This document shows, piece after piece, positions 34,137 through 42,656 of a stretch of 64,000 bases of DNA (the stretch's first letter is position 1; the number at the start of each line of letters is the position of its first letter). The DNA comes from Asanoa hainanensis (GTDB lineage Bacteria > Actinomycetota > Actinomycetes > Mycobacteriales > Micromonosporaceae): assembly GCF_900188485.1 (NCBI RefSeq), contig NZ_FZPH01000002.1, positions 1-64,000 of the forward strand, given 5' to 3'. The notes beneath the pieces were generated by a model. The model did no database searches. It was given only the letters and a program-made list of their open reading frames with translations, and was not told the origin of the DNA. The position numbers were made by a program, and so were the translations under genes.

Positions 34137-34151
34137 TTGACTGTCATGACA
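34137..34151 (+). promoter_or_regulatory. Possible promoter/operator upstream of the 254-aa protein gene
   Basis: TTGACT at 34137-34142 has a good -35 shape and overlaps the palindrome TGTCATGACA at 34142-34151. A -10 about 17 nt on (CGGTAA region) is weak. The gap between the response regulator and the next start is 95 nt, so a separate promoter is plausible. Confidence 0.3.
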
Positions 34152-34208
34152 CTGCGTGGCGGTAAGGCCAACATGGTGACAGGTTCCTCACCCTGGAGGC
34201 CCCTCCCC

Positions 34209-34973
34209 ATGAGTGCCACACCCTTCTTCATCCAGCCATACCGGTTCGACGACCCGGCCGCCGACGACTCCGGCCCGATGCTCGACCGCCAGCGCGCCGT
34301 CGTGCTCGAGCCGGGCGAAGAGATGCTGTGGCGCGGGCAGGTCAACGTCACGGGCTACCTGGTCGGCCCGACGGGCGACGGCCACGCCGAGCGCCGCTGG
34401 ACGCTGCCTCGGTACGCCGACGTGACGATCACCGATCGCCGGCTCGCGTACGTCTGCGACGACTGGGACCTGGCCCGTGTCGGTGCGCCCCGGCACCGCT
34501 CGGCGCCGTCCTTCGCCAGACCGCGGCCGAAGCGCCGCCCCGCACTCGGCGGCGGCACTCGGGTCGCCACCGGCCAGATCCTCTGGCAGTGGCCGTGGAA
34601 GCTGCACCTGCTGCCGCCGCCCGGCCCGCAGGGTGTGCTGATCGTCTGCGACTCGATGCGGTCCAACCGCCGCCCGGCGCTGATGCTCGCCGGTGGTGTC
34701 GCGGCCGACGGCCGGGAGCTCGCGCTGACGGTGCGCCGCTCGATCGCCCAGTTCCGCCTGACCAACCCCGACATCGTCGAGCTCTCGCCGCGCGACCGCG
34801 ACGCGCTGCAACTGCGGGCCGGCTCGGCCCTGCTGCTCGACGAGCTCACCGACCCGCAGCGTGGCGTCGCCCTGCCGGGCGGCCTGCCGGTCGAGTTCGT
34901 CAACCGCGACGACTACTACCACCCGGCCCCGGTCCAGCAACAGTGGGGCCTGGCTGGCGGCGGCCCCGCCTAG
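34209..34973 (+). CDS. Conserved hypothetical protein with PH-like region
   Basis: A 254-residue soluble protein from the ATG at 34209 (MSATPFFIQPYRFDD); in-frame sequence further upstream looks non-coding. About residues 27-90 read LEPGEEMLWRGQVNVTGYL...RYADVTITDRRLAYVCDD, a pattern (GE..LW.G...ITDRRL) common in bacterial PH-like domains. Then comes a basic linker, a beta-rich middle with ILWQWPWKLHLLPPPG, and a C-terminal helical segment ending in a Gln/Gly-rich tail. I do not recognise a named family. It sits between the response regulator and a terminator before nuoI, so it may be the last gene of the sensory unit. Confidence 0.6.
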   Translation: MSATPFFIQPYRFDDPAADDSGPMLDRQRAVVLEPGEEMLWRGQVNVTGYLVGPTGDGHAERRWTLPRYADVTITDRRLAYVCDDWDLARVGAPRHRSAPSFARPRPKRRPALGGGTRVATGQILWQWPWKLHLLPPPGPQGVLIVCDSMRSNRRPALMLAGGVAADGRELALTVRRSIAQFRLTNPDIVELSPRDRDALQLRAGSALLLDELTDPQRGVALPGGLPVEFVNRDDYYHPAPVQQQWGLAGGGPA

Positions 34974-35000
34974 GCTGTCGGCTTCCGTCCCTCCCCGGCA

Positions 35001-35030
35001 AACAGGGCGTCCCGACAGGGGCGTCCTGTT
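35001..35030. terminator. Hairpin terminator between the unknown gene and nuoI
   Basis: AACAGGGCGTCCC pairs with GGGGCGTCCTGTT over 13 bp, two of them G-U, with a 4-nt loop. There is no T tract, as often in high-GC actinobacteria. It lies 28 nt after the preceding stop and separates that unit from nuoI. Confidence 0.65.
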
Positions 35031-35084
35031 CGCATTGGGCGCACGGATTGAATCAAGACAACCACTCACGGCAGGATATGGGTC

Positions 35085-35639
35085 ATGGGTGTACCCGGAG
35101 CAGGGTTGGCGAAGGGCCTCGCCGTCACGTTGAAGACGATGACGCGTCGCTCGCACACCCATCAGTACCCGGACGTGGCCCCTGACCTGCCGCCGCGGTC
35201 GCGCGGAGTGATCGCGCTGCTGGCCGAGAACTGCACGGTGTGCATGTTGTGCGCGCGTGAGTGCCCCGACTGGTGCATCTACATCGACTCGCACAAGGAA
35301 GAGGTCGTGGTGCCGGGCGCGGCCCGGGCCCGCCAGCGCAACGTGCTCGACCGCTTCGACATCGACTTCTCGCTGTGCATGTACTGCGGCATCTGCATCG
35401 AGGCGTGCCCGTTCGACGCGCTCTACTGGTCGCCGGAATTCGAATACGCGGAATACGACATCAAGAACCTCCTGCACGACAAGGACCAGCTGGGCGAGTG
35501 GATGGCCACCGTGCCGCCGCCGCCCGCGCACGACCCCAACGGCGAGCCGGCCAAGGAGGAGTCCACCGCGGCCAAGCGCGCCGCCGGCGGCGAGCCCGAC
35601 GCCGGCCGCCCGGCCCGGCCGCCGAGGGCACCGAGGTGA
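35085..35639 (+). CDS. nuoI: NADH-quinone oxidoreductase subunit I
   Basis: A 184-residue NuoI. Two 4Fe-4S motifs are intact: C50-x2-C53-x2-C56-x3-C60 ([13 protein letters not shown]) and C98-x2-C101-x2-C104-x3-C108 ([12 protein letters not shown]). These hold the N6a/N6b clusters, which pass electrons to NuoB. A Pro/Ala/Asp-rich tail of about 45 residues follows. The start is the ATG at 35085; weak TTGAAT (35048-35053) and GGATAT lie just before it, so the message may have a very short leader. It is first of the nuoIJKLMN run. Confidence 0.93.
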   Translation: MGVPGAGLAKGLAVTLKTMTRRSHTHQYPDVAPDLPPRSRGVIALLAENCTVCMLCARECPDWCIYIDSHKEEVVVPGAARARQRNVLDRFDIDFSLCMYCGICIEACPFDALYWSPEFEYAEYDIKNLLHDKDQLGEWMATVPPPPAHDPNGEPAKEESTAAKRAAGGEPDAGRPARPPRAPR

Positions 35640-36139
35640 CGGGCGCCGACGTGCTGCTGCTGGCCCTCGGGGCGGTGGCGGTGGGTGCCGGCGCCCTCGT
35701 GGTGACCACCGACCAACTGGTCCGGGCGGGCCTCTACCTGGTCGTCTGTCTCGGCGCCATCGCCGGCCTCTACCTCGTGCTCACCGCCGAGCTCGTGGCC
35801 TGGGTCCAGGTGCTGATCTACGTCGGCGCCGTCGTGGTGCTGCTGCTGTTCGCGGTGATGCTCACCCGGGCGCCGATCGGCCGCTCGCCCGACCTCAACC
35901 GCCCCGGGCTGCCCGCGGCGCTGATCGGCGGCGGCGCCGGGCTCGGCCTCGCGGCGCTGTTCGCCGACGCGTTCCGCTTCACCAAGGTCGACCTGCCGGG
36001 GCCGGGCAACGCGGAGGCCATCGGCACCGAGCTGTTCCGCTCCTGGGTGCTGCCGTTCGAGGTGCTCTCCGTGCTGCTGCTCGCGGCGCTGGTCGGAGCC
36101 ATCATCGTGTCCCGGCCGGACATCGGGAGCAAATCTTGA
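35636..36139 (+). CDS. nuoJ: NADH-quinone oxidoreductase subunit J
   Basis: A 167-residue membrane subunit with five hydrophobic segments. The conserved third helix reads [23 protein letters not shown], with the invariant acidic/hydrophobic pattern of NuoJ. The GTG start overlaps the nuoI stop by 4 nt (GTGA). The frame is open further upstream but would overlap nuoI completely. NuoJ sits in the membrane arm near NuoH and NuoA; a nuoA gene is not in the window. Confidence 0.92.
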   Translation: MTGADVLLLALGAVAVGAGALVVTTDQLVRAGLYLVVCLGAIAGLYLVLTAELVAWVQVLIYVGAVVVLLLFAVMLTRAPIGRSPDLNRPGLPAALIGGGAGLGLAALFADAFRFTKVDLPGPGNAEAIGTELFRSWVLPFEVLSVLLLAALVGAIIVSRPDIGSKS

Positions 36140-36489
36140 GACCGGTCATCCCGTACGTGGTCGCCGCGCTGCTCTTCGGCGCCGGCGTCTACGGGGTGCT
36201 CCGCCGGCGCAACGCGGTCCTGGTGCTGATGGCCGTCGAGCTCATGCTCAACGCGGTCAACCTGATCCTGGTCACCGCCGACACCACGGTCCGCGCCACG
36301 TTGCCGCACGGCGGGCAGGTCTTCGCCCTGTTCGTCATCGTGCTCGCCGCGGCCGAGGTCGGCGTCGGCCTGGCCATCGTCCTCCAGCTCTACCGGCTGC
36401 GGTCCAGCGTCGCGGTCGACACCGTGCGGCTGGACGCCGCGCCGGCCAGCGAGCTCGACGAGCCGCGGATGGTCGCGCATGAGCGTTGA
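36136..36489 (+). CDS. nuoK: NADH-quinone oxidoreductase subunit K
   Basis: A 117-residue membrane subunit with three hydrophobic helices and the two membrane-buried Glu of the proton path (AVELMLNAVNLILVT and AAAEVGVGLAIVLQL). The start is an unusual TTG, overlapping the nuoJ stop as TTGA; no other start gives the expected N-terminus ([13 protein letters not shown]). NuoL begins 11 nt before its stop. Length is typical (100-120). Confidence 0.92.
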   Translation: MRPVIPYVVAALLFGAGVYGVLRRRNAVLVLMAVELMLNAVNLILVTADTTVRATLPHGGQVFALFVIVLAAAEVGVGLAIVLQLYRLRSSVAVDTVRLDAAPASELDEPRMVAHER

Positions 36490-38338
36490 CGTCCTCGGGC
36501 CGCTGCTGCCCGTCGTACCCCTGGTGGCGGCTCTCTCGGGTTTTGTCCTGCCGCTGCGGTCGAAGAACGCGGCGGCTCTGCTCGGCATCGCGGGCGCCAC
36601 CGGGGCGTTGGTCGTCGCGATCCTGCTCGCGGTCCGCGTCGACGAGCCGTTCGAGACCGTCGTCGAGTGGGTCCAGATCGGCAACCTGTCGGTCACCGCG
36701 GGCGTGCGAATCGACTCGGCGGCGGCGCTGGTGGCCGTCGCGGTCGGCGTGGTCGCGCTGGCGGTCCAGGTCTACTCGACCGCCTACCTGCACGACGACG
36801 ACCGCTATCCGCCGTACGCCGCCCAGATCAGCCTGTTCACCGCCGCGATGCTGCTGGTCGTGGTGGCCGGCGACCTGATTCTGCTGCTGGTCGGCTGGGA
36901 GATCATGGGCATCTGCTCGTACCTCCTGATCGGCCATGACCGGCGCCTGCCCGAGGCACCCGCGGCGGCGGTGAAGGCGTTCCTGGTCACCCGGGTGGGT
37001 GACATCGGCTTCCTGCTCGGCATCGTGCTGCTGGGCGTCAACGCGGGCAGCTTCTGGATCACGCAGGTGCTGGCCGCGCTGCCCGGCCTGCCGGCCGCCA
37101 CCGTGACCGCCGCGGCGCTGCTGCTGCTCGCCGGGGTCGCCGGCAAGAGCGCGCAGTTCCCATTGCACACCTGGTTGCCCGACGCGATGGCCGGCCCGAC
37201 GCCGATCTCCGCCCTGATCCACGCCGCGACGATGGTCGCCGCCGGCATCTACGTGGTGACCCGGCTCTACCCGGTGTTCGTGCTCGGCGACCCGTCGCTG
37301 ACCGTGCTCGGCATCATGGCCGTGGTCACGGTGCTGATCGGCGCGCTCGCCGCGACCGCCCAGGACGACATCAAACGGGTGCTGGCCTGGTCGACCGTCT
37401 CGCAGATCGGCTACATGGCGGCCGCGCTCGCCGTCGGTGCGCCCGCGGTCGCGCTGTTCCACCTGCTCACCCACGCCGCGTTCAAGGCGCTGCTGTTCCT
37501 CGGGGCCGGCTCGATCATCCACGAGGTGGGCAGCAACTCGATGTCCGCGATGGGCGGGCTGCGCCGGCGGATGCCGGCCACGTTCTGGTCCATGACCATC
37601 GGGCTCGGCGCGCTGATCGGGCTGCCGCCGCTGGCCGGCTTCTGGAGCAAGGACGCGGTGCTGCACGCCGCTTCCTCGTCCTCGGCTGGTTGGTTGCCGG
37701 ATGTGGTCTACGGCGTCGGCCTCGCCGGGGTGCTGGTCACCGCCTGGTACGCCGGCCGCCTCTGGCTGCGCACGTTCTTCGGCGCACCCCGGTCGCCCGG
37801 GGCCTCGTCGGCCCACGAGCCGTCTTGGCCGATGACGGTGCCCGTGGTGGTGCTGGCCGTGCCGAGCGCGCTGCTCGGGCTGCTGGCGTTCGCCGACGGC
37901 TTCGGCTCGCGGCTGACCCCGTTCGTGGTCGACCTGCCCGAGGTCTCGCTGTCCCACCTCGGCGCCGAGACGGCCGCCCCGCTGGCGTTGTTGGCGGTCG
38001 GGCTGGTGCTGGTCTGGGTGCTGTGGCGGCGGGACGCGGCACGCGACCCGGCCCGGTTCCTCGGCCCGCTGCGGTCCACGTTCGACAACGCGTTCTGGCT
38101 CGACAACGTCCAGGACCGGCTCGTGGTCCGTCCGGTGCGGGCGCTGGCCCGCCGGGTCTCGACCGCCGACCAGCGGGTGGTCGACGGAGCGGTCGAGGGC
38201 ACCGGTCAGGGCACCGCCGACGCGGGTGACGTGCTCGCCGCCTGGCACCGGGCCGGGCTGCCCCGGGCCGCGACCGCCCTGCTGGCCGGCGTGCTGCTGT
38301 TCGCGTTCGCGGCGGCGCTCTACGGGAGTGCGACATGA
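36479..38338 (+). CDS. nuoL: NADH-quinone oxidoreductase subunit L
   Basis: A 619-residue antiporter-like subunit with about 16 hydrophobic helices, from the ATG at 36479. The proton-channel landmarks are present: GWEIMGICSYLLIG, KAFLVTRVGDIGFLLG, KSAQFPLHTWLPDAMAGPTPISALIHAATMVAAG, DDIKRVLAWSTVSQIGYM and THAAFKALLFLGAGS. A C-terminal lateral helix region (TTFDNAFWLDNVQDRLV) follows. It overlaps nuoK by 11 nt and nuoM by 4 nt, so the run is tightly coupled. Confidence 0.96.
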   Translation: MSVDVLGPLLPVVPLVAALSGFVLPLRSKNAAALLGIAGATGALVVAILLAVRVDEPFETVVEWVQIGNLSVTAGVRIDSAAALVAVAVGVVALAVQVYSTAYLHDDDRYPPYAAQISLFTAAMLLVVVAGDLILLLVGWEIMGICSYLLIGHDRRLPEAPAAAVKAFLVTRVGDIGFLLGIVLLGVNAGSFWITQVLAALPGLPAATVTAAALLLLAGVAGKSAQFPLHTWLPDAMAGPTPISALIHAATMVAAGIYVVTRLYPVFVLGDPSLTVLGIMAVVTVLIGALAATAQDDIKRVLAWSTVSQIGYMAAALAVGAPAVALFHLLTHAAFKALLFLGAGSIIHEVGSNSMSAMGGLRRRMPATFWSMTIGLGALIGLPPLAGFWSKDAVLHAASSSSAGWLPDVVYGVGLAGVLVTAWYAGRLWLRTFFGAPRSPGASSAHEPSWPMTVPVVVLAVPSALLGLLAFADGFGSRLTPFVVDLPEVSLSHLGAETAAPLALLAVGLVLVWVLWRRDAARDPARFLGPLRSTFDNAFWLDNVQDRLVVRPVRALARRVSTADQRVVDGAVEGTGQGTADAGDVLAAWHRAGLPRAATALLAGVLLFAFAAALYGSAT

Positions 38339-39849
38339 GCGAGGCGTTGCTGGTCGCGGTGCTCGCCCTGCCCGCGGTGGGCGCTCTTGGCGCCTTGTTC
38401 CCTGACCGGGCCGGCCGGCTCTTCGGCACCGTGTTCGCCGCACTGGCGTTCGTCGCGAGCCTGCTCCTCGGCGCCTACTCGCACACCACCGGCTGGTTCT
38501 CCTACACCCCGGCCGCCTCGGGCGCGCCCCCGATCGTGCCGTGGACCTCGGTCGACGCGTCCTGGGTGCCGGCACTCGACCTGCGGCTGCATTTCGGTGT
38601 CGACGGAGTCTCGTACCCCCTGGTCGTGTTGACCACGCTGTTGACCCTGCTGTGCTGCCTCTACACCTGGTGGCACGTGCCCGCCGGCGGCCGTGGCTCG
38701 ACGCTGGTCGCGCTGCTGCTGGTCGTCGAGGTCGGCATGCTGGGCACCTTCCTGGCCCTCGACCTGGTGCTGTTCTTCGTGTTCTTCGAGGTCGTGCTGC
38801 TGCCGATGTACGCGGTGATCGCCGGCTGGGGTGGCGAGCGCCGCCGGCACGCGGCCCGCAAGTTCGCCCTCTACACGCTGTTCGGCTCGGTCCTGCTGCT
38901 GGTCGGCGTCTTCACGGTGGTCGCGGCGGCCGGCACGGCCGACCTGGTCACGCTCACCTCGAGCACGGTGTTGACGCGAAACACCCAACTGGCCGCGTTC
39001 GCGCTGCTGGCGATCGCGTTCGCGGTCAAGAGCCCGCTCTGGCCGCTGCACACCTGGCTGCCGGACGCACACACCCAGGCGCCGACGGTGGGCAGCGTGC
39101 TGCTCGCCGGGGTGCTCCTCAAGATGGGCACGTACGGGCTGATCCGGGTGGCCGTCGGCGTGGCACCCGAGGGCGCGCGCTGGGCCGCGCCGCTGCTGGG
39201 CGCGCTCGCGGTCGCGGCGATCCTGGTCGGCTGCCTGGTCTGTCTCGCCCAGACCGAGCTCAAGCGCCTGATCGCCTATTCGAGCGTCGGCCACATGGGC
39301 TTCGTCCTGCTCGGCGTCGCGACGCTGACCGCGACCGGCATCCAGGCCGCGCTGATCGGCAACGTCGCGCACGGCATCATCACGGGCCTGCTGTTCTTCC
39401 TGGCCGGCGCGGTCAAGGACCGGTTCCACACCGGCGACCTGGCGGTGCTCGGCGGGCTGCGCGAGCGCTCGCCGTGGCTGTCGGGGCTGCTGGCGTTCGC
39501 GGCCATCGCGTCGCTCGGGCTGCCGGGCCTGGCCGGCTTCTGGGGTGAGGCGTTCGCGGTCGTGGCCGCCTTCGAGCGGGGCGGCGCCGGCTGGATCACG
39601 CTGGGCGTGCTGGCGGCGATCGGTGGCGCGCTGACCGCCGCGTACTTCCTGCGCATGCTGCGCAAGGTCACCCACGGCGCGGCCTCGCCCGCGGTCGCCG
39701 CTCCACCGGCCGTGCGCCTGAGCGGTGCGGAACTCGTCGCCTGGTCGCCGCTGGTGGTGCTGGCCCTGCTGGTCGGCCTGGTGCCCGCGGTGGTGCTCGG
39801 CCTGTCGGCGGCGCCGGTGCAATCGCTGGTCGAGGCGGTGACCCCGTGA
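38335..39849 (+). CDS. nuoM: NADH-quinone oxidoreductase subunit M
   Basis: A 504-residue antiporter-like membrane subunit, about 14 helices. Typical motifs are FFEVVLLPMYAVIAGWGG, KFALYTLFGSVLLLVG, KSPLWPLHTWLPDAHTQAPTVGSVLLAGVLLKMG, ELKRLIAYSSVGHMGFVLLG and HGIITGLLFFLAG. The ATG overlaps the nuoL stop by 4 nt (ATGA). The Lys and Glu of the proton path are conserved in these motifs. Confidence 0.96.
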   Translation: MSEALLVAVLALPAVGALGALFPDRAGRLFGTVFAALAFVASLLLGAYSHTTGWFSYTPAASGAPPIVPWTSVDASWVPALDLRLHFGVDGVSYPLVVLTTLLTLLCCLYTWWHVPAGGRGSTLVALLLVVEVGMLGTFLALDLVLFFVFFEVVLLPMYAVIAGWGGERRRHAARKFALYTLFGSVLLLVGVFTVVAAAGTADLVTLTSSTVLTRNTQLAAFALLAIAFAVKSPLWPLHTWLPDAHTQAPTVGSVLLAGVLLKMGTYGLIRVAVGVAPEGARWAAPLLGALAVAAILVGCLVCLAQTELKRLIAYSSVGHMGFVLLGVATLTATGIQAALIGNVAHGIITGLLFFLAGAVKDRFHTGDLAVLGGLRERSPWLSGLLAFAAIASLGLPGLAGFWGEAFAVVAAFERGGAGWITLGVLAAIGGALTAAYFLRMLRKVTHGAASPAVAAPPAVRLSGAELVAWSPLVVLALLVGLVPAVVLGLSAAPVQSLVEAVTP

Positions 39850-41327
39850 CCCAGTCCGTCGACCATGTCGCGCTGCTGCCGGGCTACCTGGCGGCCGCCA
39901 CGGCGGTGCTGGTGCTGCTGGCGGACCTGTTCGTGGCCCGCCGGGCCGTCACCCTGGTGGTCGCGGTCTGCGGGGCGGTGGCGACCGCGGTGGTCGCGAT
40001 CGTTTTTTCCGGGGCCCGCGCGACCTTCTGCCTGCCGGAGGGCTGTTCCTACGTCGTCAACAGCCGGTCCGCGCTGTTCGCGGCGTTGTTCGGTTTCTTG
40101 ACGGCGGGCGTGCTGCTGCTCTCGGCGCCGCTGCTGCGCGCGGGTGTGGCCCCGGCGGGGGAGTACTGCTTCCTGCTCGCCTGCTCCATGACCGGCGGCG
40201 TCGTGCTGGCCTCGGCGGGCGACCTGATCACCCTGATCATCGCCCTGGAGACCTTGACCCTCCCCTTGTACGTGCTGGTCGGCATGCGCCGCCAAACCAT
40301 GGAGAGCGCGGCCGCTGCGGTCACCTTCTTCGTGGTCAGCGTCGTGGCGACGGCGGTGTCGCTGCTGGGCGCTGCCCTGCTTTACGCGGTGACGAGCCGC
40401 CTGCATCTCTCTTCGCTGGGGCCGGCCCTGACCGGAGACGTCTCGCTGGCGGGCGGCGACCCGGTGCGCGCACTGGACCTCCCACTCACCTCGGCCGGCA
40501 TCGCCCTGCTCGTGCTGGGCCTGGCCTTCAAGGTCGCCGCGGTGCCGTTCCACGCGTGGGCACCGCCGACATACGACGGCGCCCCGCTGCCGGTGGCGGC
40601 CTACCTGTCGACAGCATCGAAGCTGGGCGGCGTGATGGCCCTGCTGGCGGTGGTCACGGTCGCGCTGCCGCCGGCGGTAACGGGCCCGGTGCTGGCCGCG
40701 CTAGCGGTCCTGACGATGACGGTCGGCAACCTGGTGGCCCTGCGCCAAATCCGGATGACCCGCCTGCTGGCCTGGTCGTCGGTAGCCCAAGCGGGCTACA
40801 TCCTGGCGCCGCTGGGCGCGCTGGCGTTGTCTCCCGGGCGCACGGGCGAGGCCTTCGACACCGCGATCACGGCGGCGGTGTCCTACACGGTCTTCTTCGT
40901 GGTGCTGGAGCTAGGCGCCTTCGCCGCGGTAGTAGCGCTCCGCGAGCCCACCGCCGACGGCGGCCGCCTGGACTCCTACCGCGGCGCCGCCCGCCGCACC
41001 CGCTGGGTCGGCGCGGCGCTGGCGCTGGCCCTGATCGGCCTGGCCGGCCTGCCACCGGGCCTAGCGGGCCTGTTCGCCAAGGTAGCCGTGGTCCGCTCCC
41101 TACTGACGGGCTCGTCGGGTTGGCTAGCGGTAATCGTCGCCCTGAACGCGGTGATCGGCCTGGCCTACTACGTCCGCGTAGCGGCACTGCTCTACGCCCC
41201 AGACCCACTGAACCGCCCAACCCGCGCAATCCCGTGGCCAGCAGCCGGAGTACTGGCAGCGGCGACGGCCTTCGCCATAGCGGTCGGCTTCGCGCCACAG
41301 TTGGTCCTGAACTGGGCAACGGGCTAA
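39846..41327 (+). CDS. nuoN: NADH-quinone oxidoreductase subunit N
   Basis: A 493-residue antiporter-like subunit, from a GTG that overlaps the nuoM stop by 4 nt (GTGA). Motifs include ALETLTLPLYVLVGM, FKVAAVPFHAWAPPTYDGAPLPVAAYLSTASKLG, RQIRMTRLLAWSSVAQAGYIL and GLAGLPPGLAGLFAKVAV. It ends the nuo run; no nuo gene follows. Codon use in its last 300 nt shows more A-ending and GTA/GCA codons than its neighbours, close to where the repeat island starts. Confidence 0.95.
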   Translation: MTQSVDHVALLPGYLAAATAVLVLLADLFVARRAVTLVVAVCGAVATAVVAIVFSGARATFCLPEGCSYVVNSRSALFAALFGFLTAGVLLLSAPLLRAGVAPAGEYCFLLACSMTGGVVLASAGDLITLIIALETLTLPLYVLVGMRRQTMESAAAAVTFFVVSVVATAVSLLGAALLYAVTSRLHLSSLGPALTGDVSLAGGDPVRALDLPLTSAGIALLVLGLAFKVAAVPFHAWAPPTYDGAPLPVAAYLSTASKLGGVMALLAVVTVALPPAVTGPVLAALAVLTMTVGNLVALRQIRMTRLLAWSSVAQAGYILAPLGALALSPGRTGEAFDTAITAAVSYTVFFVVLELGAFAAVVALREPTADGGRLDSYRGAARRTRWVGAALALALIGLAGLPPGLAGLFAKVAVVRSLLTGSSGWLAVIVALNAVIGLAYYVRVAALLYAPDPLNRPTRAIPWPAAGVLAAATAFAIAVGFAPQLVLNWATG

Positions 41328-41461
41328 GAACCAAAGCCCGTAGTGGCCGTTCCGGGGCTGGGTGACCGGTGGCGTTGATCTGCCGGACGACCCGGCGGCG
41401 AGACGGTGCCCGATGTATCGGTCTTCAAAGCGACCCGAGCAGACGATAAAGCCGCCGCCTA
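41328..41461. other. Intergenic DNA between nuoN and the palindrome
   Basis: About 130 nt after nuoN with no recognisable gene, promoter or terminator. The first palindrome arm begins at 41462. Confidence 0.6.
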
Positions 41462-41603
41462 GGGGCGGGTCCCGTTGTCGGGCGTAGCCCACCAATCAGG
41501 ATCTCCGGGCGGTGACAAGGTGGAGCGCCCTGCTGGACGTACGACCTTGTCACCGCCCGGAGATCCTGATGCCCTTGCGAAGTCCGAGAACGGGACCCGC
41601 CCC
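41462..41603. repeat. Nested palindromic repeat, copy A
   Basis: Outer arms GGGGCGGGTCCCGTT (41462-41476) and its exact complement (41589-41603) enclose inner arms of 26 nt (41496-41521 and 41544-41569) that are perfectly complementary. The 22-nt loop contains GGAGCGCCCT. A matching element, copy B, lies at 54579-54720. Several differences between copies come in complementary pairs, so the structure is kept while the sequence changes. It could be a transposon-derived palindrome, a long RNA hairpin at the 3' end of the nuo transcript, or a protein-binding site. It carries no open reading frame I would accept. Confidence 0.85.
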
Positions 41604-41623
41604 TTCCCCTGGGTCCCCGCAGC

Positions 41624-42325
41624 TCGGGTGGGGACCGGGGCAAAGCCCCGGAAACCCGACCACCGAACTCCGCCCAGCCAGCTCGCCCGAATTCGGCAGC
41701 GGGCAGCCTTCCTCTCGCGGCCGGCGGGAGTTCGGGCGGGTTCCGCGACAAGGCCCCGGAGACCCGCCCAGCGGGCGCCGCCCGGCCAGGTTGCGTGGGG
41801 TTTGGCGGCGGGCTGGCTTTCTCCTGGTGGGTGCCCGGGGTTCGGGTGGGTCCGTGACAAGGCCCCGGAAACACGACCAGCGAACTCTGCCCAGGCAGCT
41901 TGCCTGGATTCGGCAGCGGGCTGGCTTCCTCTTCGCGGCCGGCCGGAGTTCGGGTGGGTTCCGGGACAAGGCGCAGGGGACGCGCCCAGCGGGCGCCGCC
42001 CGGCCAGGTTGCGTGGGGTTCGGCGGCGGGCTGGCTTCTTCGGTTTGGGTGGCTGGGGTTCGGGTGGGTTTGGGGCGAAGCCCCGGGAGACGCGACGAGC
42101 GAACTTCGCGTAGGCGGATTGTGTGGGTCCGTGAGGGGGTTGGCTTCTTCGGTTTGGGTGGCTGGGGTTCGGGTGGGTTTGGGGCGAAGCCCCGTAGACC
42201 CGACGAGCGAACTCCGCCCAGGCGGATCGCGTGGAACCGCGAGGGGCTGGCTTCTTCCGGGTGGGTGGCCGGAGTTCGGGTGCGGTTCGGGGGCAAAGCC
42301 CCCGAGACACGACCAGGAGCACTAA
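41624..42325. repeat. Tandem array of seven degenerate ~109-bp units
   Basis: The anchor TCGGG recurs at 41624, 41732, 41842, 41950, 42060, 42169 and 42276, so successive units are 108, 110, 108, 110, 109 and 107 nt. Each unit has a core like CCGGGGC-AAA-GCCCCGG (variants GGGGC-GAA-GCCCC), a segment like CGACGAGCGAACTCCGCCCAG, and GGCTGGCTTCTTC. The last unit is truncated. Unit length is not a multiple of three, so it is not a protein repeat. The first unit follows the palindrome and its tail; copy B near 54.7 kb has only the start of one unit. Confidence 0.85.
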
Positions 42326-42643
42326 GCCCCACCACAGTCGCCCCCCGGGCGGGCAACCTGCTGGCGGAGCGACGCGGCTGGGTTTTTGGTTCGTGTGCCG
42401 CGGACCTGGCAGGGACGGGCCCCCCAGGGCCCGGCCCGGTCCCCGGCGGGAGCAACGGTCCGGCCCCCGACGAACCCGGGAAATCCCGATCTCGATCCCG
42501 ATCTCGATCCTGATTTTGTTCCCTGGATCGCCGTTTGTTCTGTTTCGTGGTTTCGCGTTCAGCGAACTCACAGCCGGCCCGGGCATGGTCGATGGATAGC
42601 GGGGTGTTGAACAGTTCAGCGGGATCACCCCACCCGCGTTCTG
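42326..42643. other. GC-rich intergenic DNA before htpX
   Basis: About 320 nt with no gene I accept. It includes a short direct repeat (GATCTCGATCCC then GATCTCGATCCT, near 42489) and a more A/T-rich stretch after 42510 that may hold the htpX promoter. I see no clear -10/-35 pair. Confidence 0.5.
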
Positions 42644-42656
42644 AAGGAGGGACGCG

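Noticed and set aside
36335-38575. A 746-codon open frame antisense to nuoL
   Set aside because: Low-complexity Arg/Gln/His/Gly-rich sequence mirrors the nuoL reading frame.
41624-42325. CRISPR array interpretation of the tandem repeat
   Set aside because: Units are contiguous and about 109 bp with no unique spacers, and no cas gene is present.
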